From positions 5,954,501-6,018,500 of the forward strand of contig OX291543.1 in assembly GCA_946406115.1 (NCBI GenBank): 64,000 nucleotides of DNA, in the 5' to 3' direction. The number at the start of each line of letters is the position of its first letter. The stretch's first letter is position 1. The position numbers and the translations under genes were made by a program. This stretch comes from Apoda limacodes. Lineage: Eukaryota; Arthropoda; Insecta; Lepidoptera; Limacodidae. This document shows positions 1-12,309 of the stretch, piece by piece. The notes beneath the pieces were generated by a model that saw only the letters and a list, made by a program, of their open reading frames with translations, ran no database searches and was not told the DNA's origin.

Positions 1-290
1 GGAGAACAGTACAAGACCAATCATCACTAATCCAGTGCACACTATGCCTCGACAACGGACACACCAAGTCAACATGCCAAACTAGCGAACAGACCTGCAG
101 TCACTGTGGCAAAAACCACAAGTGGGAGGACTGCCACAGCCGTCAAACTAATAAACCACCAAGATGTACGTACTGCATTAAACAAAAAAGGACCACAGCA
201 GAATCAGCACATAACGCCCACAGCCCAGAATGTCCAGAGCGGGCCAAATGGGATTCTATAGCCCGTTCCAGGATAAACTACATGTGCTAA
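1..290 (+). pseudogene. R1-type LINE ORF1 (Gag-like), C-terminal part
   Basis: The frame is open from the window edge to the TAA at 288-290, so only the C-terminal ~95 residues are seen. Three Cys/His zinc knuckles follow each other: C-x2-C-x4-H-x4-C (from about 36), C-x2-C-x3-H-x4-C (from about 93), and a longer third one starting at CTYC (about 165) and ending SPEC. Three knuckles at the ORF1 C-terminus, directly followed by an endonuclease-RT ORF, is the known layout of R1, TRAS, SART and I-group LINEs, where the protein binds element RNA. The ORF2 frame is already open across the ORF1 stop. The N-terminus lies outside the window, so I cannot tell whether ORF1 was intact. Confidence 0.8.
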
Positions 291-291
291 G

Positions 292-3200
292 GGCCCATCA
301 AACACCACAACAGGTTCCAACTCCAATATAAAATTCGTCCAAGCCAATCTTCAGAGGTCAAAGGCCTCCACATTAGAACTGCTTCAGGCGGTAGAAGTAT
401 CCAAAATCTCCATCGCCCTCGTACAAGAACCTTACGTGGGCAACACAGGAGTCATGAAACAATACCCTGGCACCAAAAGCATCCAGTGCACTCTAAACCG
501 CCAAAAACCAGTAAAAGCAGCAATTATCATAGCGGACGACCGGCTAGAGGCTATCCATGACCCTCAACTTGTGACGGAAACAGAAGCTGCCGTCCTCATT
601 AAGATCGGACAGACGAAGATCGGCATCATCTCGGTCTATCTGGAGGGGAACCAAGACATTAACATTAATCTAAATTCAATACAAAATAAAATCAATAGTC
701 TCAAAACTAACAACATTATAATAGGGGGGGACATCAACGCCTGGAGCCCATGGTGGAGGAGTCCGACAGTGGATGAGAGAGGAGCGACATACAATTCCTT
801 CCTAAATCAAATCAACCATCACATCCTTAACGTCGGAAACACCCCAACCTTCGAGGTCTACAGAAGAGGCACACTATGCGCAAGCATAGTGGACGTAACA
901 ACTTGCAGTCAACCCCTATTGGGCAAAATCCAAGACTGGGAGGTGAACAAAAACATCACAACCTCGGACCACAACGCGATTACATTTAACTTGCGCCTCA
1001 ATAAAAATATCGAACCATTACATCCGGTGTCGACGCGCAAATACAACACCAAAAAGGTAACGTGGTCTAAATTTTCCGACACTCTACAGAGACTACTAAA
1101 ATCTCGACAGATAAGAGTAAAGAACATCTCCCCCATAGCGACCCCTGAACAACTGGAAAACATCGTCCAGGCCTACACCGACTCAATAACAGAAGCATGT
1201 GAGGCCGAAATTCCAAAAATCAAATTAAAACAGGGGAAAACCAAACCAACATGGTGGACATCTGAGTTGGAAAATCAGAAAAAAGAGTTCCTGCGTCGCA
1301 TTAGGAACGCAGCACCTTCCAGAAAAGAACACGTCATCCAATTATATCTCGACGCCAAAACCACATACAACGAATCAATAAACCACCACCAAACTCAAAG
1401 CTGGAAAACATTTTGTGAGCAACAAGACAAAGAAAGCCTGTGGGACGAAGTCTACCGAGTCATCAGGAAAACAGCCAGACGACAAGAAGACATGCTACTC
1501 AGAGGGGAGGACGGAAAAACCCTACCTCCCGAAGAGTCAGCCCAACTACTGGCCAAAACATTCTATCCAGACGATTCGGCAGACACAGATAACCTCAGCC
1601 AAAAATTCTTAAGGGAGTCCATTAACAACATCAAAAACTGGCAAAAACAACAATACCTGGGAGAAAATGACCCGCCGTTCACCGGCGAGGAACTAGAAAA
1701 AGTACTTCTCTCCCTCAACACCAAAAAGGCCCCTGGACCTGACGGCCTCACAGCGGATATAAGTATGGCAGCCATCCGAAGCGGACGAGACATCTTCCTG
1801 GCACTAGCCAACAAGTGCCTCTCTCCACTGCCCATGGTGCCCACTTCCCAACACCATGGAAAAAGGCCCATGTAGTCATAATCCGCAAACCAGGTAAAGA
1901 GGACTGCACCCACCCCAAATCATATCGACCTATAGGCCTACTATCCATGTTAGGCAAAATCATAGAGAAAATGATGATCGGACGAATACAATGGCACGTC
2001 CTACCAACACTTAACCAAAACCAATATGGCTTCATGCCCCAACGAGGAACCGAAGACGCCCTCTACGACCTTCTCACTCATATCAGGGAAGAAGTGAGTA
2101 ACAAAAAACTCGTCCTTATGATATCTCTGGACATAGCGGGAGCCTTTGACAACGCATGGTGGCCGGCCCTAAAAAGCAAATCACTAAAAAAAAATGCCCC
2201 CAAAATCTCTACAACATGATCGACTCCTACCTCTCCGATCGAACAATCAAAATTAATTACGCACGAGCAACAGCCGAGAAAAACACAACTAAAGGATGCG
2301 TACAAGGCTCCATAGGAGGACCCACATTCTGGAACATAATCCTGGACTCTCTTCTTCATAAACTCTCTAAAGAAAGAGTCCATTGTCAAGCCTTTGCAGA
2401 CGACGTGGTCCTTATTATCTCTGCACACACAACAACTGTGCTAGAGCACTCGGCTAACACCATCTTAAACACCGTAGCTCAATGGGGTACCAACAACAAA
2501 CTTAATTTCGCAGCTCACAAAACAAATGCCATGTTAATAACGAAAAAAAATCAAATACGACCAACCCCTATTAACAATGAATGGCATAAACATCCAGCTG
2601 GTTGAAGAAATGAAATTACTAGACCTAACCATCAACAGGAATTTTGCCGTTTGTAAAAAAGCCATCTCAATTTACAAACAACTGGCATGCGCCGCAAAGG
2701 TAACATGGGGACTATATGGCGAAATCACTAGAATAATCTACAATGCAGACACATAGAACCCATTATTCTCTATGCATCAAGTGCATGGTCACAGGCGACG
2801 GAGCTTAAAATCAACCGGACACAACTGGAAACGGTACAGCGAGGTTTTGCGCAAAAAATCTGCAGAGCCTATAGAACCGTATCCCTAACATCAGCCCTAA
2901 TTCTCGCTGGCCTAATACCTCTAGATCTCAGGATCCAAGAAGCGGCCAGCTATTACAAAGCCAAAAAGGGAATATCTACCAACTATCTTCCACCACAAAC
3001 GGAGATTGAACAAAAAATAAAGGAAAGCGAAAAGCCTCACCCTTCGACTCTCCTACACATCTCCCATGAACTTTTACAAAAAATGGACCTTGAAGCCGAA
3101 GCGTCTCACAACATCACAGGCCCTCAAATATACACAGACGGCAGCAAAATCGAGGAAAAAGTCGGTGCTGCCCTCACCTGCTGGGCCGAAGGCAGGGAAA

Positions 3201-4600
3201 CAAACCATCAACTCATCAAACTAAACCCAGCCTGCACTGTCTTCCAATCCGAGCTGTATGCTCTCCAAAAACCCTTTCAGATGGCAGAAAACAACAGGGA
3301 TAAATTGACAAACATACTCAGCGACTCAAGATCATCCCTAGAGTTGTTGAGTAACAATCAAACCTACCATCCAATAGCAAAGGAAATAAAAGAGAGCTAC
3401 AAAAACATCATAACGGAAGGGAGAGACATTAGACTAATACCTCTAGATCTCAGGATCCAAGAAGCGGCCAGCTATTACAAAGCCAAAAAGGGAATACCTA
3501 CCAACTATCTTCCACCACAAACGGAGATTGAACAAAAAATAAAGGAAAGCGAAAAGCCTCACCCTTCGACTCTCCTACACATCTCCCATTAACTTTTACA
3601 AAAAATGGACCTTGAAGCCGAAGCGTCTCACAACATCACAGGCCCTCAAATATACACAGACGGGAGCAAAATCGAGGGAAAAGTCGGTGCTGCCCTCACC
3701 TGCTGGGCCGAAGGCAGGGTAACAAACCATCAACTCATCAAACTAAACCCAGCCTGCACTGTCTTCCAATCCGAGCTGTATGCTCTCCAAAAACCCTTTC
3801 AGATGGCAGAAAACAACAGGGATAAATTGACAAACATACTCAGCGACTCAAGATCATCCCTAGAGTTGTAGAGTAACAATCAAACCTACCATCCAATAGC
3901 AAAGGAAATAAAAGAGAGCTACAAAAACATCATAACGGAAGGGAGAGACATTAGACTATTCTGGCTAAAGGCCCATGTAGGCTCCCAAGGAAATGAAAGG
4001 GCGGATGAACTGGCCAAAACCGCCTCACTCAACACCCAGATGGCAACAGACTACGACAAGATACTCATATCGTATGTCAAAAACCAAATTCGAGAAGAAA
4101 CCATCCGAAAATGGCAAGACCGGTACGACACCTCCAAAACCGGAACCATCACCAGGACGTTCCTACCTGACGTCAAGGAAGCCTACATATTTACAAGGGA
4201 AACAAAACCAACGGCTCTCCAAATACAAGCTCTAACGGGCCACGGGGGAATCGCACAATACCTACACCGATTTAAACTAATTGATCATCCAGGGTGTGAA
4301 TGTGACGAGAACATCACAGAATCTGTGTGGCACATAATTTACGACTGCCCCAGATTCATCACAAAAAGGCTGGACCTAGAATTTAAAACTAATACCAAAC
4401 TCTCAGAGAACAACTTAAGAGAGTTTGTTACAGACAAAAAAAAAGAGAAAGAACTTTCTGAAATACTTGGACTCCATCTTCTCAGTCGCTGTGAAAAGAA
4501 ACAGCACACCAACCACTTCATCACAAACGGTGCAGAACACAGCGACTGTCCATCAAACTTCCTCAACGGTACTCCACACCCAAACCCAACAAAGGGATAA
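292..4600 (+). pseudogene. R1/LOA/I-group LINE ORF2: endonuclease, reverse transcriptase, RNase H
   Basis: Domains lie in the usual order. The APE-type endonuclease starts near 331 (QANLQRSK), with GGDINAW at 724 and TSDHN near 963. The RT has KAPGPDG near 1730, YRPIGLLS near 1925, SLDIAGAFD near 2125, QGSIGGP near 2305 and the catalytic FADD at 2393-2404. RNase H has YTDGSK at 3131 and the C-terminal LKAHVGSQGNERADEL near 3965. A final C-x-C-x8-H-x4-C knuckle (about 4290-4335) is typical of R1-like ORF2. In life the protein nicks the target and reverse-transcribes its own RNA in the nucleus. Frameshifts near 1810-1860, 2170-2200, 2605 and 2750 and stops in the duplicated RNase H region show it is dead. 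An RNase H domain favours R1/LOA/I; the exact clade is not fixed. Confidence 0.85.
2912..3955 (+). repeat. 522-bp tandem duplication in the LINE RNase H region
   Basis: Bases 2912-3433 are repeated at 3434-3955 with an offset of exactly 522 bp. The trinucleotide CTA is shared at 2912, 3434 and 3956, which marks a 3-bp microhomology junction. The unit carries the end of the RT C-terminal region and most of RNase H. 522 is a multiple of three, so the event alone kept the frame. I counted only about six differences between copies; two of them make stops in the second copy (near 3590 and 3868). Confidence 0.93.
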
Positions 4601-4779
4601 TAACCAGAAAAGTCTCAAACAGACAGCCAGTGCAGTTGCACAATCAATAGTTGACAAGATAAGAAAAACCATGAACAACCCTGTCTTCTCAGTTGCAGCA
4701 AGGAATATCACACTTACCACTCCACCACCAACGGTGCACCACCACAGCCCATCAAACAATCTCCACCCTAATGACGTCA
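4601..4779 (+). other. LINE 3' UTR up to the BEL/Pao junction
   Basis: This stretch is rich in CAC/ACC and free of T-runs, like the LINE upstream and unlike the BEL/Pao DNA downstream. It holds two related ACGGTGCA-containing segments (near 4530 and 4730). No poly(A) or terminal repeat is visible, so the LINE 3' end is probably cut by the neighbour. The exact border is uncertain by about 50 bp. Confidence 0.45.
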
Positions 4780-5340
4780 GGGCTCGTTTCGAAAAATTGC
4801 ACGGAGGTGACTCGGCGTCACATATACCTACTTTTGACACTTAAGTGTCATTTTTGGAAGACAAGAGTAGGAAGCTGGAAAATTTTACCCGCCGAGCAAC
4901 AATCGGGACCGTCACGATTTTCGGCCCTGTCTGGACACTGTCAACAACCTCGTCTCAGGACATCGCAAGGTACCGAGTCGTATCGGCCCCCAAAATTTTG
5001 ACGGTCGAATGGTGTGGGGTGTGTTACGAACCAGGACACACCATTCGGGATTGCCACCAGTTCCGAAAGTCTGGGGTGGCCCGAAAACGATTTCTGACCC
5101 GTAGGCTACGCCTATGTTATTATTGTTTGGGGGAACACCTAGCCAAGGACTGTCGACAGCTGCGACCTAATATTAAGTATGGTGGGGGTCACCACCCTGA
5201 TTTGTATTTTTATGGCCATCCGAGAGGTGGTCCTCGGATGACACATGCAGGTGTGTTTACGGCTTGCACGGGCGGGGCTTCGTTGTCGCTGAATCGAACC
5301 CAATCGCCCCCGTCCCCAGCGCGACATCGACCTTCCTAGC
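4780..5340 (+). pseudogene. BEL/Pao Gag, C-terminal half with two zinc knuckles
   Basis: The block SHIPTFDT (4818-4841) followed, one frame over, by FLEDKSRKLEN (4848 on) matches the conserved BEL/Pao Gag segment preceding the nucleocapsid. Two knuckles follow: CGVCYEPGHTIRDC (near 5024; C-x2-C-x4-H-x4-C) and CYYCLGEHLAKDC (near 5115; C-x2-C-x3-H-x4-C). The TAA at 4842-4844 breaks the frame between the two halves. In an intact element this part packages the element RNA. The N-terminal capsid region is missing. The assignment rests on motif order and on the protease that follows. Confidence 0.75.
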
Positions 5341-8300
5341 CCCGCTGACCGCGGACGAGCCCACGGGATGGTCGTCGGTCTTCACCCTCACGTGCCCCTT
5401 CCGCTCACGTAGGTATTGCGTAGCGGGCATCTTACGCGGAGTATGAGCCTCTGCCCGCACGTTACTCGTGAGATGAGGGCGGGATCGGTTGGCATTCGCG
5501 CGCCGCCGATGGCACGCGCGTCTCGGCAGCCACTTATGCCCGCGCGGGAATCGTATGCTCATACGGGTTCAAGCGTGGGGCATTATGAGCCGCAGGAGCC
5601 CCGGGGCCAAATACGGCGCTCGGGTCGGGCCAACGCCCGTTGACCCGTGGCAGCCGTTTCACCAGCCTCTCCACTGTGACAACTTTTTTGACCACCGCGC
5701 AGGTTCTAGTCCATTCACCGCGTGGACCTTGTGTAGTTGTGCGCGCCATTTTAAACTCCAGCGCTCAGGGGTGTCTCATGTAGCTATGGCTGGTGAAGCG
5801 TCTCCGCTTACAGGTAAGTTCGCGGAGTCATGGGATTTCTGGAGTAGGGGTCTACGGATAGATAACGTCGTGGGTACAGTCTCGTTTTCATTTTCCACCT
5901 TACTCCATCCTAGCATGCAGTATCATGTAGGAGCTGTTATCCTGAGGGACATTTTGGGTCATCACCCTCAGGTGCCCCTGCCGACGGACTTGCTGGATCT
6001 CTCGTCCGGTCTGCAGTTGGCCGATGAAAGGTTCCACCTACCTGGTTCTGTGGAGCTTCTGCTTGGCGCTGATGTCCATGAGTTGCTTGCTTTGGACAAT
6101 GCCATGTCACTTAAGCCAGGTGGGTTGGTCGCTGACTCCCTTCAGCGTGTTTAGGAAATCAAAGAGGACTCGACCAGTCGACAACGAGTGCGAGTCGTAT
6201 TTTCTCGCCAATAAGGGTCGTCTAAATTCTGGTCAGTTTTTTTCTCGACTTGCCTTCCTATCCCCTCGTCCGCACCTAGATGACTCCTGGAAAATAGCCA
6301 AAAAAGGTCCATGGAGTGCCAGATGCGTCGTGATTAGAGAATTCCGCACAAAATACGTAGATTTTATGCGCGAATACGTATCTCTAGGTCACACGTCGGT
6401 TTCGCAGTTCGAGTTCGAAGGCAACGAACATTATTTTGTTCCACATCACGCCGTCTAAATGGTAAGATACGGGTGGTGTTTGATGGGCCGGCACCTATGT
6501 CTTCGGGTGTATCCTTGATCGATTGCCTGATGTCGGGACCAAAGCTTCAGGTAAACATCTCGGACATCTTAACTGGGTTTCGTCGCCACCAGGTTGTATT
6601 TGTGGCTGCATTAAGATGATGTTCCGTCAGGTCATGATACACCTTGAAGATAGGCGGTATCAGCTCATTTTGTGGAGCGAGGATCCAGCCTCTCAATTGG
6701 TGGTTTATAAGCTCAACACCAATACATACGGGCTAAAGTCGAGCCCGTTTATAGTAATTCGCTGTTGCTACACTTGGCTGGTCGTGAGCGTCTAAATTTC
6801 CCGCGCGTAGCTGCTGTCTTTCTTTCTGACGCCTACGTCAACTTGTACGGGTGCTTCGTCTGTAGCGGAGGCGTTAGTCCTGAGGGATGAGCTCTTCGGT
6901 TTGTTACGGGCAGGTGTTTATGAATTGAGGAAATGGATTTCCAATTCCCCTGCCGTCTTGGAAGACTTGCCGTCAGAACATCAGCAGGATCCTCTTCCAG
7001 AATTCTGAAAATCCTGACTCCATCGCGGTCCTTGGTGTTCAGTATCGGCCAGTTCAGGATATCTTTACTTATTCGGTTGAACCGTTGGACACAATGAAGA
7101 GGTGGAAAAGGCTGGTTCTGTCCACAGTAGCGCGTGTCTTTGACCCTGATGGTTGGGTGGCTCCTGTAGTCTTTTGGGCCAAATGTTTCCTACAGGAGCT
7201 CTGGATTTCTGGTCTCAACTGGTATGCCCCGTTGACCGTTGACCGGAGACTTGTTGTCTTATTGGCTACCCTTTTATGAGACACTTTCGGACCTTCTACA
7301 TGTCTCCGTGCCTCGGCCGATCTTATCGGGTCAGTCTTCACGGTTTCTCTGACGCGTCGGAATCCCGTTTTGCGGCTTTTGTTTTTCTCCGCACCGTTGA
7401 CAGCAATGGTCATGTCTGCGTCAGTCTGGGGTCGCAAAGAGTAAGGTTGCACCTTTGCGTTCTAATTGATACTCCCCAATTTGGAGTTGTCAGGAGCTAC
7501 ATTGTTCGATACATCGACTCCTCAACCATGTCTTCTCCACCTTGCGTCAATAAGTCCAATTTGACTCCGTCACGGCATGGACAGACAGCCAAATCGTGTT
7601 GTCTTGGCTTAAGGCGTCCCTTCATGCCCTAGAGACCTTCGTGGCTAATCGTGTCTCCTAAATCCAGTCTTCTGCGGTGTCTCTGGATTGGCGACACGTG
7701 CCAGGGTCCTTGAATCCCTGGGATTGCGCTTCACGGGGCCTGATTGCCTCGCAAGATATTAATCACCCGCTCTGGTGGGGTCCTGAATGGCTGGCCTCTC
7801 CTGAAGACACTTGGTCTCATACAGTTGTGGAGTTTGTTGACCCTCTGCCGGGGTTCAAGGTCTTTGCTGCTGAGCAGACTGTGGACACTTCACCGACTTT
7901 ATTCCTTAATCGGTTCAGTTCTCACAACAAGTTCGTTGGCGTCACCGGTTTGGTTATGAGGTTTCTCCCTAATTTAAGGAACAGGTCACAGCCAAGGACG
8001 TCTTCAGTCTTGTCTCCTGAAGAGCGTCAGGATGCCCTCCTCACCTGTGTTCGACTGGTACAAGCCCAGTTGTTTGGAAAGGAAATTCGTCTTCTCCGTT
8101 CAGAGAACGGAATATTGCGGGGAAGCACTGTTCGTCCTAATCTGTTTCAGGACGAGTCGGATTTTTTGCGAGTGAATGGTAGGCTTCGCAACTCGGAATT
8201 GCCCTATGGGGCTCGGCATCCTCTATTGTTGCCCAAGAGCGGTCATTTTGTTGAGTTACTGATCAGGGACCGCCATGTTAGGAACTGTCATGCCGGTCTC

Positions 8301-8636
8301 AACGCATTGCTGGCTTGTCTGCAGCGAGATTTCTGGATTTTGTCCGCCAGACGAGCAGCTCGGAGCGTCATTTTAAATGTATCCCTTGTTAAAGGTTAAA
8401 GGGAACCTTGACCCAGCCACAAATGAGTGACTTGCCGTCCAATCGTGTCCGGCCCGCTCGATCTTTCGCTAAGGTTGGGTTGGAGTTCGCGGGTCCGTTT
8501 TTGGTGAAGACGTCAAGTGTTCGCAATGGCAGACAGGTTAAGGCCTATTTATGCGTCTTCGTCTGTTTGTTTTCCAAGGCTGTGCATCTAGAGCTCATTT
8601 CAGCCTTGTCTACGGAGGCCTTTGTCCACACCTAAG
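5341..8636 (+). pseudogene. BEL/Pao Pol: protease, RT, RNase H and integrase, decayed
   Basis: The retropepsin-like region ends with VELLLGADV (near 6050), a block characteristic of BEL/Pao proteases. The RT N-terminal region has MREYVSLGH (near 6365). RT is seen at 6480-6760, with KMMFRQVMIHLEDRRYQ at about 6615-6665; the alanine-rich VAALR just before it replaces the usual catalytic VADI. RNase H follows at about 7080-7770, with DPDGW and, in another frame, AWTDSQIVL and SLNPWDCASRG. The integrase zinc-binding start (RHVRNCH, near 8270) has lost its CxxC pair, and the core stops at 8636 after AVHLELIS. Many frame changes make this a relic. No start can be assigned. Confidence 0.82.
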
Positions 8637-9379
8637 GTTGTTTTTTCCTCCTGTGGCAAACCTTTACAATAGGAAAATGTAAACATTGCAATTTTGTTTA
8701 CTTTAAGTGCGCTTGTACTATTATAATATTGTCCTTATTCACTTTTATTTACATTACCCGTGTGTGATTAATTGTATGGACTGTATGATAGGGTTTTGAG
8801 ATGCAAAAAGTATCTAGATCCTCAAAAAAATTAGTAGGTAAAATTCTCCACTAACCTTAAGTATCCACACGTTGGTATGTGAAATGAACTTTGCTCCTGG
8901 TTGAGTGTACGACACTTTGAACTGGCTTGAACACTTCACGTTTTCAGAAGAAACAGTTTGAAGTCAAGGCTATCAGCACGGCTGATAAAAGAGTCCATGT
9001 GGTAGGCAGAGACGTCTCACTATCCACGATCAAGTGCGAAGCGTCCGACTCGAGCGGAGGTCGAACGACGAGAGAGGGCGTTGTCACCCACACAACAGAC
9101 GGTGTATACAAATTTTTAATAGAGAAAAAATATGTATGTATTTCTACCCACCAAAACATGCTAAGAATCGAACATACCCCCCACCGAAATCATTGTAATG
9201 ATTTCCAGAAAATAGAGAAATCTAATTGGGCGGTAAAGTAATAAATAAAAAACTGAATAAATAAAATTGAATTAGATATATAAATATAATGTACTTATAC
9301 ATAAATGTAAGTATATGATACTTATTTAATTTGCATATGGTAAAGGGCAAATTTTATTAACTGGTCTTTTATAGGAACC
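8637..9379. other. Unassigned DNA with one possible exon
   Basis: 8637-8940 is AT-rich with no recognisable feature and may include BEL/Pao LTR remains. At 8945 the sequence TTTTCAG precedes an open stretch (to about 9116) that is markedly more GC-rich than its surroundings and reads ADKRVHVVGRDVSL and GVVTHTTDGVYKFL. That could be an exon or a captured fragment; I do not recognise it. 9240-9379 is AT-rich. Confidence 0.3.
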
Positions 9380-12250
9380 AAGATTCGTACGAACAGTGAC
9401 AACGCTAACAATTTTGTCAGCCCCGGGATGTACCGCTTCTATTCTGCCCAATGGCGAACACAATTTCATGAGTCGTGCCGGTGTATGTATGTTCGTCCGG
9501 GAGGATATCTGCTGTCGCCGCCTTCATAGCCTTGAAGACAGGGACCTGTCGATATTGTGGGTGCGCGTAGATTACGGCGGCCACACTCGTATCTATGCGT
9601 GCCTATACAGGTCTCATAGCGGTGACACGGACGTAACTCGACTCTTCACGCACCTGAGTTTGACGACTGACAAAGTTCTAGAGCAATATCCCACAGCAGA
9701 ACTAGTTATTTTGGGAGACTTTAACGCCCACCATCGCGACTGGCTCAGTTCTCGAACCAATAACTATGCTGGGATATCTGCTCACGAATTTGCTCTGACC
9801 TATGGATTCTCTCAGCTGGTACTTTCTCCAACGAGAATACCAGATATAGAGGAACATACGAGCTCCTTACTGGACCTTCTGCTGACGACTCGTCCGGACG
9901 GATACTCCGTCTCAGTGGATGCGCCTCTTGGCTCCTCGGACCACTGTCTCGTCCGGACTCAAGTGTCATGCACACAACCCGATCCTTCTGCGCCAACTAA
10001 TTGGCGTCGTGTGTGGCACTATAAGTCGGCAGACTGGGATGGATTGCGAGAATTTTACGCATCGTACCCGTGGAGGCAGATCTGCTTTAACTCAGAAGAT
10101 CCTGACGTCTGCGCAGCCGCAGTCACTGAGACAATCCTTGCTGGTATGGAATGTTTCATTCCTAACCTGCGAGTAGCTGCCGGCGTCAAAAAACGACCGT
10201 GGTTTAATAGGTCTTGCAGAGAAGCTAAAATTCTTAAGCAAACTGCGTATGAGGCTTGGACCACGGCTCGTTATAATAAGGATCCGAATATTTCTGAGTT
10301 AAAACGCAAATTAAATGCTGCCTCGAGGTTCAGTAAGAAAGCAACTGCCAGAGCAAAATTCCAATTCATCGGCAAAATAGGTGGGCGACTTGCGAGCTAT
10401 CCTTCTGGGAGTCGTGCTTTCTGGTCGCTTGCCAAAGCTGCCGAAGGGAACTTCTGCCAGTCGTCGTTACCACCACTGCGAAAGACCGATGGTGACTTGG
10501 CCCATAGTGCTAAAGAGAAAGCCGATCTACTGGGCAGTCTCTTTGCCTCGAACTCGAATATGAACGATGAAGGCGCTGTACCACCTACTATACCGTGGTG
10601 CGGTAAGACCATGCCGGAAATCTCCATAACGCAGCGGGAGGTCAGGCGGGCGTTGCTCTCTCTAGACGTTCATAAGTCGAGTGGGCCAGACGGTATACCA
10701 GCAGTGGTGCTTAAGCAGTGTGCTCCTGAGTTATGTCCTGTACTCGCGCGCCTCTTCACGCTTTCCTACCACACTAGGCAATTTCCGTCTTCATGGAAGA
10801 CTGCGAATGTGCACCCGGTGCCCAAAAAGGGCGATAGATCAGATCCATCGAATTACAGGCCTATCGCTATTACCTCTCTCCTCTCTAAGGTGATGGAGCG
10901 TGTGATCAACACACAGCTTCTAAGATACCTAGAAGTACACGATCTGGTCAGTGACCGTCAATATGGCTTTCGCCACGGTCACTCGACTGGTGACCTTCTA
11001 GTGTATCTCACACACCGATGGGCACTAGCCATTGAGAGTCAGGGGGAGGCATTGGCATGTAGCCTGGACATAGCGAAGGCGTTCGATCGGGTCTGGCACC
11101 GCGGTCTTCTATCGAAGTTGCCATCTTACGGAGTGCCCGAGGGTTTGTGCAAATAGGTGGCTAGCTTTTTGTCCAGCAGACGCATACGAACCGTAGTTGA
11201 CGGTAGTTGCTCTGATAGCATGGACATTAATGCTGGTGTCCCGCAAGGCTCTGTGCTGTCTCCTACGCTGTTTCTACTGCATATCAATGACATGTTGGAC
11301 ATCAACAACATACATTGCTATGCAGATGACAGTACTGGAGACGCTTTTTACACGGGTCGTGCAAACATCCCTCGTTCCGTTGTGGAGGAAAACCGCGGAG
11401 AACTTGTGTCTCAAATCGAGACCACACTGTCCCAGGTCTCTGACTGGGGACGGGTAAACTTGGTCCGATTCAACCCTACAAAGACACAAGTGTGCGCGTT
11501 CACCGCTAAGAAAACTCCATTCACTGTAGTCCCACAATTCCAGAACACTCCCCTCTCCATCTCCAAGAGCATTGGGATCCTTGGTGTCGACATCTCCAGC
11601 GATGTTCAGTTCCGAGATCATTTACAAGATAAGGTGAAGCTGGCGTCTAAAAAACTTGGTGTACTCAACAGAGCGAAGCAGTACTTCACGTCGGGGCAAA
11701 GGTTGTTACTTTACAAGTCGCAGGTTCGGCCCCATATGGAGTACTGCTGCCATCTCTGGGCAGGTGCACCCGGATACCAGCTTGGCCCTTTTGACTCGGT
11801 TCAACGACGGGCTGTGAGAATTGTCGACGATTCCAAACTCACTTGCGGTATCGAGCCCTTAAGTCTGAGGAGAGACTTTGCCTCACTGTGTGTGTTCTAC
11901 CGCTTGTACAATGGGTTGTGTTCTGAGGAATTGTTCGAAATGATGCCCACGGCTACTTTCTACCATCGCACCGCTCGCCATCGGCAGGGAATTCATTCTC
12001 ACACTTTAGAACCTAAATGGTCGCGTACAGTGCGGTTTCAGAGAAACTTCCTCCCGCGAACGCTTAAGTTGTAGAATGAGCTCCCTGCCAAGGTCTTCTG
12101 CAAGGACTACAGTATGGAGTTCTTCAAGAAAGAAGTTATTAGATTTCTGAAGGGTCGGCAACGCGCAAGTGATACCCCTGGTGTTGCAAGCGTCCATAGG
12201 CTACGATGACCGCTTACCATCAGGCGGGCCGTAAGCTTGTTTGCCACAAG
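9380..12250 (+). mobile_element. CR1-type LINE copy A, 5' truncated
   Basis: This is nearly identical to the reversed copy B at 20.74-23.2 kb over the shared 2.4 kb and extends further 5' into the endonuclease domain. The 3' end reaches the family's conserved terminal block (CTTGTTTGCCAC at about 12236-12247) but lacks the poly(A) tail of copy B and of the fragment at 14.5 kb. I could not find a target duplication. The family lacks RNase H and has a long RT C-terminal domain, as CR1/Jockey-group elements do. Confidence 0.85.
9396..12209 (+). pseudogene. CR1-type LINE ORF2: endonuclease and reverse transcriptase, two TAG stops
   Basis: The endonuclease part shows LVILGDFNAHHRDW (near 9703) and SSDHCLVRT (near 9935). 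The RT has KSSGPDGIP (near 10675), NYRPIAITS (near 10852), SLDIAKAFDRVWH (near 11064), GVPQGSVLSP (near 11237) and the catalytic YADDS (near 11320). The C-terminal domain ends with FFKKEVIRFLKGRQR. The first ~100 endonuclease residues are missing. In-frame TAG at 11154-11156 and 12072-12074 both stand where copy B has TGG (Trp), so two G-to-A changes killed it. Otherwise the frame is uninterrupted to the TGA at 12207-12209. An intact protein would perform target-primed reverse transcription in the nucleus. Confidence 0.88.
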
Positions 12251-12309
12251 TATAAAGGGGGCGTAAATTATTAGATAGAGCACAGAGGGGACGCGAATTC
12301 ATAATTGCT

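Larger units (their letters stand above)
4780..8636 (+). mobile_element. BEL/Pao LTR retrotransposon A, truncated at both ends
   Basis: Gag C-terminal half, A17-type protease, RT, RNase H and integrase pieces occur in order on the plus strand, which fits a BEL/Pao element of which roughly 3.9 kb remains. No LTR is recognisable on either side. The 5' border abuts the R1-type LINE. The 3' border falls in the integrase core at 8636. Every domain has stops or frameshifts. GC content is higher than in the surrounding non-coding DNA. Confidence 0.85.

Noticed and set aside
5139..5750. Overlapping frames of 60-115 residues in the BEL/Pao A region
   Set aside because: GC-rich DNA gives long chance frames; only the frame carrying zinc knuckles and protease motifs has meaning.
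9383..9400. Another end of the pogo-like element (AGATTCGTACGAACAG upstream of CR1 copy A)
   Set aside because: Only 8-10 bases match, there is no TA-flanked GGG start and no partner end nearby.
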